Assembly: GCF_900101015.1 (NCBI RefSeq)
Contig: NZ_FNFZ01000025.1
Location: 1-63,989, forward strand
DNA from: Sarcina sp. DSM 11001
GTDB taxonomy: Bacteria > Bacillota > Clostridia > Lachnospirales > Lachnospiraceae
DNA length: 63,989 bases
Direction: 5' to 3'
In this document: in pieces, positions 57,901-63,989 of the stretch
How the letters are laid out: every line of letters begins with the position of its first letter
How positions within the stretch are numbered: position 1 is the stretch's first letter
Notes under the pieces: model-generated
Database searches by the model: none
What the model was told of the DNA's origin: nothing
Seen by the model: the letters and a program-made list of their open reading frames with translations, nothing else
Made by a program: the position numbers and the translations under genes

Positions 57901-60900
57901 GACTACAATCCCGTCGGCAAGAAGGAGGAGCTTCACGCTTTCGGGGCGGTCACCTGCCGCGTTATCTTCGTCCTCCCAGGCTACTGTGCCCGAGAAAGAT
58001 GTGACGGACGTTTTGAGTGTATTGAGGACAGTCATCCCGTCGGCGCTTGTGAAATAGCCGTCGACTGGCTCCTGCTTCAGGAACCACGTGATCGGACCTC
58101 CATCCGATGCCACAGGTTTTACGTTGAACGTAAAGCTGACCTTCCAGCCGTCTGAAGCTTTTACGGTCTTTTTCATGTTCGGAAGCTTATTACCGTCTTC
58201 GTCCTTCACCGTGGTCATGTCAACGATCTCGCCGTTTGACAGGAGTGCCATCAAAGTCACCGTGACTTCTTTCGGGCGCTTCTTTTCCCGATCGTCCCCG
58301 TCCTCCCAGGTGATCTTTCCGGAAACGCCTTTCTTTCTGGGCGTATGAGTAAGTTTGACGAAGTAGCCGAGAGACTGCTCCCCTAAGATCGAGACCGCAT
58401 AGGTCGACGCCGAATCGCTGCCGTTGATGACGCTGGTCCGCACTACGTCGATCTTGTAGCTCTGTGAGTCATCCAGGTCAGCAAAGGTACCTGCCCAACC
58501 GTCGTTTTCAGTGAGCGTCATTGTTTTGCTGATGCTGCTTCCGTTCGTCAGGCGGATGCCGACGGAATCAGGCCGGATACCGTCCTGGTCATCAATGTCA
58601 TCCCAGACAATGGTCACAGCGGCCTGGGTCTTTCCGGGCGTGTATGTGTAGGTGACATTCATCCCTGAAAACGACGCGGTATAATCTTTGACCGCGTTTG
58701 CGGTGACTGTATACTTCGTCTTACTCAGTTTGCTTTTTCTATAATATTTGGGTACTTTGCTGAATGTATATTTCCAGTCGGGATTCTTGCCGACTGTCAG
58801 CTCTTTGTATTCATCCTTTACGATTTCCCCGTCTGCCAGCAGCTGGACCGTACACTCCTTAGGCCATTTATTCTCCGGGTTTTTGCCGTGGTTCCATGTG
58901 ACCTTGCCGGAGACGTTGATCTTCTTGGTCAGTTCGTCATATACAGCTACACCGATTCCGACAGCAACAATTCCTATACCGACTGCCGCCACGGCCGGGG
59001 CGATCCCGCCGAAGCCTTCTCCTGCTCCCGCACCAGCGCCGCCACCGGCGCCACCGCCGCCGCCGTCACCGCCGCCGCCATCGCCGCCGTCGCCGTCGCC
59101 GTCGCCGTCATCGCCGTCATCATCGGGATCATCGTCATCATCGGGATCATCGTCGTCATCGGGATCATCGTCATCATTATCATTTTGGTTATAGGTGTTG
59201 GTGATGGTATAGTACGTCCCATGATGCATGATCTGTGTGTTATAATGATCCAGATTACCATTCTGGGCGTGCTGTCTGATTGAATAATTGATCTGATGGC
59301 CGTCGGCATTCCTGTCCAGATTGTCAAATGTGAAATCATAGAGCGCTGAATTTGCCTGCCTGGTATCTCTCAGCTGGCCCCCGGCATAAAGCCCGATCTC
59401 CACACTCTGCGGCCTCTCAGCAATATGCTGTTCATCACCGTGCCACAGCACTATTCCGCTGATCGAAATACTCTCGGGCAAATGGGTGTAGGTGATGTTA
59501 AAGCCGTTATTGTTCTGCACTGCGGCGAACTGGTAATGGTTGACATGGTTTTCATTTTCGTTTTCCACAACAGCATAATTGATCTCCTGGCCGTTCCTCA
59601 CTGCGGGAAGCGGCTGGAACTGTCCGTTCCACTGATTGCCATCTCCCTGAAGATGAAGCACGTGCTTGTTTTCATTACCCTGATTACCGCCGTTTCCTGC
59701 TGTCAGAACCACATCAACGCTCAGAGGGCGATGATAATCCTGGTCGTTATTATCCTCCCAGTTGACCGTAACATTATGGGTAACTGTCTGAGGTGTGTGC
59801 TTCAGCGTGACAGTATAGCCATTTGCGGCATCGCCGCCGGTCTCACTGGAATAAGTAAGTTTGCCGTCCTGGCCGGTGATGACATTGTCATTCTGTACCT
59901 GAACCGAATACGGGATGTCCTGGAGCTGGGCGTCCTTTTTATTCAGATTATTGAAGCTGGCCTGGTAATTATTATTCCCGTTCAGCGCCACCGTCTGTCC
60001 GGTGTCCTGACCATTTGCCAGGAGCCTGACTGTGACGGAATCCGGCCGCAGCCCGTCCTCGTTTTCATGGTCATCCCAGTCGGTGACACTAACATTGACG
60101 GAAGTCTTTTCCGGATCATACGTGTTTTTGATCCTGAAGGTCCCCCCGTTTTCTGCATTTTCCACATCTGCCTGGAACTGATAGGAAACCTTAAACGGGG
60201 CTTCTATCGGGTTACCGTTCAAATTGACCTGGAAATCCCCTGTCTGTCCTTCTTCAATGTCATTATGGCCAAAGTCCTCTTCTATCACGCGATAATTATC
60301 ATTGACCCATCCCACGACTTCAAAAGTATTCCGCCATCCAGCGCCGTTTCCTCCCTGATTTTCCGCAGACTCTATCTTTTTCTGCTCTTCATCTTTCCAA
60401 TTTCCATTCTCAAGACGCTGCAGTGTGATGATTACGTAATCAGGATCTGTCTGAGTATTGATACCAAGACCTCCCGCATCCCATTCTTTTACGACCGTAA
60501 AGGTTCTCTTTACCATTCTTTTTGCGTTGATCACGGTCTTGCCGTTTTGATCGACTTCATAGGTGATATAATACTGCTTTCCACTAATTTCCGCCTCGCC
60601 TTCGTCATCAATCACCTGACCGCCCGCCTTTACACGGACACGGTATTTCTTGCCCTCTTCCCAGGGCACGGGGCCTGCCGGCGCTGCCCATTGGTTCTGT
60701 GCGCTCAGTTCCGCGGTGCTGTCCTGTACTTCTGACCAGTTTTCCGCTCCCGCCGGGCTTGACTGGACGATGGCCTGAACAGGGGATTGGGCTTCCCCGT
60801 CTTCCCATTTGATCTCTGTCGGAAAAACGCGTCCCTGCAGTGTTTTCGTGACCGGGAACTCGCCTGCCTGAAACTCCCCGTACGCGCCATAATTCACCTT

Positions 60901-63900
60901 GTATTGGAGATGCAGCGGCGTTCCGTCCTTTCTGGCAGACAGGACAATGATTCCGTTTTCCTCAACCACATTTCCCTGTTCATCAATTTCGCGGACTTGG
61001 TAATCGTCATCATTCCACTGCCCTTTGATTTCAAAAAACTTCCCGTCCTCAGGCTGATTCGGATCTGACTGTTTGACTTTAAACCACTCGCCGTTGTAGC
61101 GATGCTGAAGGATATAAGTTGATCGAACGGGTGTATCGCCATCTGCAAATGTCACCGGCGGCTCTTCTTTCCTGATGTTTCTGATAGAAAAAAACCTGTG
61201 CACTATTCCGCACTGTATTGTTGTCAGGTTATTCTCAATATCTGATCCGTTAATAGCATATTCAACGATATTTTCCACCCCGTTAGCATTTCTGACACAG
61301 AACTTTGCCACAATGTAACCGGTAAGCAGTTCATCTTGAAGGTCTTCTCCGTCTACAGGATTTCCCACATACGTATTTGCGTAGATATACATCCGCTCTC
61401 CGTCCTCGTCAAGCAGATCCACTAAATAGTTTCCTTCATCTCCGTCATCAGGAAGCGGGGCAAAGGCATGTGCCCAATTGTTATTGTTGTTCAATACCGC
61501 ATTTTCCTTCGGTACCCACTGTTTTTCACCTTCTACATATTCGCTGTGGAGGAGCTGAGCTGTCAGACTATCCGGCTTATATCCTGCAGGCGCCCCCAAC
61601 CAGTTAACTCTTACGGAGCACGTCCTCATTCCCAGGTTTACCCTGGTCAATGTGATTGTAGTAGTAAAGTGGCGTACACCACTGGCGTCTTGCCTCTTTG
61701 ATGTTGTCGAGGTGACTCTATAATCATAGCTGACTGGCTCTCCGTTTTTATAGCAGGTAAAATTGCCGGCAGCCTGAGAAACCGGATCTTCATAATCTTC
61801 GACCGAGTCACTGACAATAACAGTACGCCCTTCGTCGTTAATAAACGAACAGCTTATGCGCGCAATTGTATTTTTGTTCCTGGGAACCGTATTATTGTTC
61901 GTATATAAAGTGGTTTCCCAGCCGTTGTCGTTGTTCAGATTCGCTTCGCCGACAGGATCTTCGACCTGAGAATTTTTATCTACTTTACAAATCTTGACAA
62001 CATCAACCAGGACAGGTTTATGGGAAATCCCTTCCTCCTCGTCTTCCCATACCAGTCTTATCTTACAGTCAGCCCTGTCGGCACTGCCTTTGTTTGTGAT
62101 GATCGTTGTGGGATTTAAAGGGTCATAATTGAAAACACTATATTTCACGGCGTAGTTTTCCTGCTTTTCTACCCCGCCTTGCGTGACCGTAAAAGGAACA
62201 AGCGCCCCGTCGTTTTCAACAAGATTTCCGTCTTTATCCCTTTCACGGACCTCCCACCTGTCATCGGCACTTATTTCATTATTTGAAAAAGTACCTTTCC
62301 AATTGTTGGCTTCAGTGAGCTGGATCTCCTCTTTCTCGACCCATCCGCCCTGCTCTTCATCCCACAGTCTGAGGACAGCCGTAACAGGCTTTTCATGATG
62401 GATTCTGCTATCGTCACTTACATTTGCTACATCATCATTTTCCCATTTCAAATCTGCCGAGATAATCAATCTCTGCTTAAACTGATTTGAGACTATGAAC
62501 GTATCTTCCTCTTCATCAAAATCATAATCAACCTCATAGGCGTGCCATGCCGGCTGCCATCCACCAGGGTAATAATTCTCTACCTCGAAAAAACCCGTCT
62601 CTCCACTGGCTGTCAGCAGATTGTCCTTTCCGTCCCTTTCACATACACGGAATTTATCGCCGGCATTGTAAAATGCAGGTTTAAAATTCCCTGTCCATCC
62701 TCCGGCATCGTTAAGCTCCAACACCTCCAAAGTAGTCCAATCGCCGCCTCGCACTTCTTTTTTCTGCAGCTCTACCTTGACCACTGTATCCTCATGGCTG
62801 TTCTCGTCGTCGTTCTCCCAGACTTTTCGGACGGTAAACATCTTCTTCGGTTTCAGTTTATTAGTCAGAATAACACCAAATTCATTTTCAGGATCATGAT
62901 CATCGCTGACCACATAACCGGCCATCACAGTCTCCCCGTCCTTTTCTACCGGGAAGTCTCCGGAATCGCCTTCTTTCAACACTTTGTCTGCATCTTTTCC
63001 GTCCATCTCAAAGATCCAGAAGCTGTCTTTGGTATAAACAGGCGCAAATGTCCCTTTCCAGTCTCCGTTTTTTGTAAGTTCCAGCACCTCAACAGTAGTC
63101 CAGCCTTCGCCGTCCGCTTCCTGCTTCATAAGAGCAGCCCTGACGGTTGTGTTGTCATGACTATATTCGTCATCCTCCCAGACCTTCCGGACGGAATGAA
63201 CTATGCCGGAAGGTTTGTTCGTGATAATAAAGCCATTGGCATTCTGAGGATCCTGATCTATGCTGACCTCATAAAAGGCCATCACGGCTTCCCCGTCTTT
63301 TTTCACGGCAAAGGTCCCGGCGTCCCCGTCATCCAGAAGTTCATTTTCATTGTCTCCATCGAGCTCGCTGACAATAATCTCGCATCCATCCAAAGAGCTG
63401 GCAGGGGAAAAAGTCCCCTTCCAGTTCCCTGCCTCATTCAGTTCAATCGTCTCTACAACCGTCCAGTCTTCGCTGCCGCTCTCTTTCTTTTTCAGCGCTG
63501 CCCTGACCACTGTATCCTGATGGTCAAATACGACATCATCCCAGACCTTCTGCACTGTGAAGGTCCACTGTGTTTCACTTTTAGTCAGGGTGTTGGTAAT
63601 GACAATGCAGCCGGCATCATTACCGCTGTTATCCAGGCTGTAGGTTACGGAATAGGTGTTCCTGACAGATGCTCCTGCTCCTCCGTTTTCCGCATTCTCG
63701 ATATTCACGTTCAGTGCCCCGTCCTGCTCAATGGGCGCACCATCCCCGTCAAGTTCGACGATTCGGTAATTCCAGCTTCTGTTATCTGTCGTCTCCTCGA
63801 CCGGTTCAAAGCTCGCGCGCCAGCTTCCTCCCTTCACCTCCAGGGTCTGGACTTCTGTCCATTCCTGGCCTTCACCTGCCTGTTTCTGGAGCTGGGCACG

Positions 63901-63989
63901 GATGCTTTCCGGATTTTTGCCGGCCTTATTTTCAACCTCCTCCTTCCATTCCTTGCGGACAGAAAATGTCTTTTTGACCAGGGGATCAC
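54955..63989 (-). CDS. Giant Cna-B repeat surface protein (5' end outside window)
   Basis: At least 3,010 residues; the frame is open to the right edge, so start and signal lie outside. About 23 Cna-B-like repeats are visible (typical start xxxVxKxWxDxD..RPxxVxVxLLADG). Repeats nearer the N-terminus are diverged (13 before the middle); the ten after it are regular. In the middle come an Asp-rich tract (about 59110-59185), a Gly/Ala-rich tract (59012-59110) and a hydrophobic segment (about 58937-59010, AVAAVGIGIVAVGIGVAVY). The C-terminus (about 55820-54955) is a two-part domain with KYEDSYMVFTVNGKEE, VALLKALGNYGHYVQPYL and LFNYYRAAANYIK, found at the end of many clostridial extracellular proteins. 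No LPxTG is seen. It probably forms a long adhesin stalk; anchoring is unclear. Confidence 0.85.
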   Translation of the reverse strand, partial: DPLVKKTFSVRKEWKEEVENKAGKNPESIRAQLQKQAGEGQEWTEVQTLEVKGGSWRASFEPVEETTDNRSWNYRIVELDGDGAPIEQDGALNVNIENAENGGAGASVRNTYSVTYSLDNSGNDAGCIVITNTLTKSETQWTFTVQKVWDDVVFDHQDTVVRAALKKKESGSEDWTVVETIELNEAGNWKGTFSPASSLDGCEIIVSELDGDNENELLDDGDAGTFAVKKDGEAVMAFYEVSIDQDPQNANGFIITNKPSGIVHSVRKVWEDDEYSHDNTTVRAALMKQEADGEGWTTVEVLELTKNGDWKGTFAPVYTKDSFWIFEMDGKDADKVLKEGDSGDFPVEKDGETVMAGYVVSDDHDPENEFGVILTNKLKPKKMFTVRKVWENDDENSHEDTVVKVELQKKEVRGGDWTTLEVLELNDAGGWTGNFKPAFYNAGDKFRVCERDGKDNLLTASGETGFFEVENYYPGGWQPAWHAYEVDYDFDEEEDTFIVSNQFKQRLIISADLKWENDDVANVSDDSRIHHEKPVTAVLRLWDEEQGGWVEKEEIQLTEANNWKGTFSNNEISADDRWEVRERDKDGNLVENDGALVPFTVTQGGVEKQENYAVKYSVFNYDPLNPTTIITNKGSADRADCKIRLVWEDEEEGISHKPVLVDVVKICKVDKNSQVEDPVGEANLNNDNGWETTLYTNNNTVPRNKNTIARISCSFINDEGRTVIVSDSVEDYEDPVSQAAGNFTCYKNGEPVSYDYRVTSTTSKRQDASGVRHFTTTITLTRVNLGMRTCSVRVNWLGAPAGYKPDSLTAQLLHSEYVEGEKQWVPKENAVLNNNNNWAHAFAPLPDDGDEGNYLVDLLDEDGERMYIYANTYVGNPVDGEDLQDELLTGYIVAKFCVRNANGVENIVEYAINGSDIENNLTTIQCGIVHRFFSIRNIRKEEPPVTFADGDTPVRSTYILQHRYNGEWFKVKQSDPNQPEDGKFFEIKGQWNDDDYQVREIDEQGNVVEENGIIVLSARKDGTPLHLQYKVNYGAYGEFQAGEFPVTKTLQGRVFPTEIKWEDGEAQSPVQAIVQSSPAGAENWSEVQDSTAELSAQNQWAAPAGPVPWEEGKKYRVRVKAGGQVIDDEGEAEISGKQYYITYEVDQNGKTVINAKRMVKRTFTVVKEWDAGGLGINTQTDPDYVIITLQRLENGNWKDEEQKKIESAENQGGNGAGWRNTFEVVGWVNDNYRVIEEDFGHNDIEEGQTGDFQVNLNGNPIEAPFKVSYQFQADVENAENGGTFRIKNTYDPEKTSVNVSVTDWDDHENEDGLRPDSVTVRLLANGQDTGQTVALNGNNNYQASFNNLNKKDAQLQDIPYSVQVQNDNVITGQDGKLTYSSETGGDAANGYTVTLKHTPQTVTHNVTVNWEDNNDQDYHRPLSVDVVLTAGNGGNQGNENKHVLHLQGDGNQWNGQFQPLPAVRNGQEINYAVVENENENHVNHYQFAAVQNNNGFNITYTHLPESISISGIVLWHGDEQHIAERPQSVEIGLYAGGQLRDTRQANSALYDFTFDNLDRNADGHQINYSIRQHAQNGNLDHYNTQIMHHGTYYTITNTYNQNDNDDDDPDDDDDPDDDDDPDDDGDDGDGDGDGGDGGGGDGGGGGAGGGAGAGAGEGFGGIAPAVAAVGIGIVAVGIGVAVYDELTKKINVSGKVTWNHGKNPENKWPKECTVQLLADGEIVKDEYKELTVGKNPDWKYTFSKVPKYYRKSKLSKTKYTVTANAVKDYTASFSGMNVTYTYTPGKTQAAVTIVWDDIDDQDGIRPDSVGIRLTNGSSISKTMTLTENDGWAGTFADLDDSQSYKIDVVRTSVINGSDSASTYAVSILGEQSLGYFVKLTHTPRKKGVSGKITWEDGDDREKKRPKEVTVTLMALLSNGEIVDMTTVKDEDGNKLPNMKKTVKASDGWKVSFTFNVKPVASDGGPITWFLKQEPVDGYFTSADGMTVLNTLKTSVTSFSGTVAWEDEDNAAGDRPESVKLLLLADGIVVNNQIRTVTAGQDQAWNWTFEELPRFNKDGSEIIYSVKEDAVPDYTTSYNAGSGDAAGMTITNTYTPETMNLTIRKIWEDDSDAAKARPENVTVHLFANGDEINADGTPAGSASGETGGITIPRGTGNTWSLVLKDIRRYRAGGEIEYSVTEDPVEEYQSVIDGLDITNTYAPTKQDIEASVIWQDNDDAEGQRPESVTIHLYADGTELEDKAVTLTPQNADENGNWTCTFTGLPRTKEDEEGNAVPVVYTISEEPLTDYNRSVNGFNVTNTFSRQTRRFTGTVTWDDADDQDGIRPDKVIVRLLADGEEVEGRTAEISAVQDWKWSFTKLPKYEKGREISYSVTEEKTEVLTGTDGPGTYAFEMVTEAADPESGTTGGRFLKNTHTPETVTIAGKKTWVDNDNAEGKRPGNITIHLLADGTELADKAAEVSADGDGQWSWSFPGLPRNAGGKEINYSIHEDPVPDYTAEVDGYDVTNTYTPGKTQVDVVLKWNDDSNRDGIRPQTVTIQLYEGDTAVTGKTLTLREADSWQGSFTDLPITREGTRINYNVFPEATDVLSGNPGPGTYGVSMVNTSLTPEGETGNYYRITFTHEPETVDLEGTKTWVDDDNYNNTRPESIKIRLLADGVATGQQETVNADENGEWKWSFTGLPKNNDGKAVIYSVYEDAVKNYTTVIDGMNVTNTLSTEPTFKTYALLLTGLIGVNVYMDLPGKPDKYEDSYMVFTVNGKEERADFDSSFKDTTKQYYGFTGHINSIQMAEPITCTYHYGENGEKTITTVVKASNYIDQCSKIFANNPDVVALLKALGNYGHYVQPYLSGIRHWTIGTDFQEMPGTSEITSDMIQSVSEEVKAYALSTTKGTDSKVALTYSLNLESGTLIYIYVKPEEGTEVSAKLDGKDIAADPLDDGYYLLTIPSIPAHELNKMHTINVTAGEENVDINVCALSYVNTILNPPKGSYSKKAKEAVTSLFNYYRAAANYIK
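59120..59173. repeat. 18-bp coding tandem repeat (Asp-rich)
   Basis: Three 18-bp copies of TCATCGGGATCATCGTCA (one base change in the second) encode DDDDPD on the minus strand. They make up most of the Asp-rich tract of the giant Cna-B protein. Confidence 0.9.

Noticed and set aside
59425-60735. 436-codon open frame on the plus strand
   Set aside because: Antisense to the Cna-B gene; hydrophobic composition is the complement of Asn/Asp-rich coding DNA.

Overview
The window looks like a chromosomal segment from a gut-type Clostridia, most likely Lachnospiraceae. This is inferred from gene content: class II GalT, GH36 alpha-galactosidases with YesL/DUF624, a CmpB-type membrane protein, DUF2075, an SPL-family radical SAM protein, and many Cna-B repeats. 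GC is moderate, most genes have strong AGGAGG-type ribosome binding sites, and no tRNA, rRNA, IS element or CRISPR array lies inside the window. The left edge carries two strong leftward promoters of the type seen ahead of rRNA operons. The right edge cuts a giant surface-protein gene.

Layout. 1-4.8 kb: leftward promoters, an aspartate 4-decarboxylase with an export signal, two flavodoxin-fold oxidoreductases and a HAD hydrolase. 4.8-7.6 kb: a BMP-family ligand-binding protein with a ParB-like N-terminus, and a metallophosphoesterase. 7.8-23.5 kb: an alpha-galactoside locus with galK-galT, two AraC-family regulators, two GH36 alpha-galactosidases, a sugar ABC importer (binding protein and two permeases, no ATPase), a small membrane protein and YesL. 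Together they would import alpha-galactosides, cut off galactose and feed it to the Leloir pathway; galE and the importer ATPase must be elsewhere. 24-31 kb: secreted, GNAT, XRE, radical SAM, MazG-like, TfoX-like and WYL genes, with gene remnants between them. 31.1-32.4 kb: a gene-free stretch rich in RNA-like hairpins and holding a 27-bp perfect inverted repeat, ahead of a 925-aa protein of uncertain role. 35-38.5 kb: a phosphoesterase, then a leftward island of XRE, Spx-like remnant, unknown protein and nuclease-helicase. 39-51 kb: secreted and lipoproteins, AzlCD, a GHL10-type hydrolase, a three-gene membrane/UbiB-kinase operon and Ogt. 51.2-54.8 kb: a decayed copy of the GHL10 gene, a Gly/Ser/Thr-rich membrane protein, and a compact RiPP locus in which a radical SAM/SPASM enzyme is flanked by two related 40-41-residue precursor peptides. 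54.9-64 kb: a surface protein of more than 3,000 residues with about 23 Cna-B-like repeats.

The most novel items are the two-precursor radical SAM RiPP locus, a three-copy dispersed hairpin element (15.4, 29.2 and 50.2 kb), the structured region at 31.6-32.3 kb, the exported aspartate decarboxylase, and the giant Cna-B protein with an internal Asp/Gly-rich tract and membrane-like segment. Many intergenic spacers also carry short tandem arrays of unrelated sequence (13-27 bp units), often right next to a ribosome binding site.
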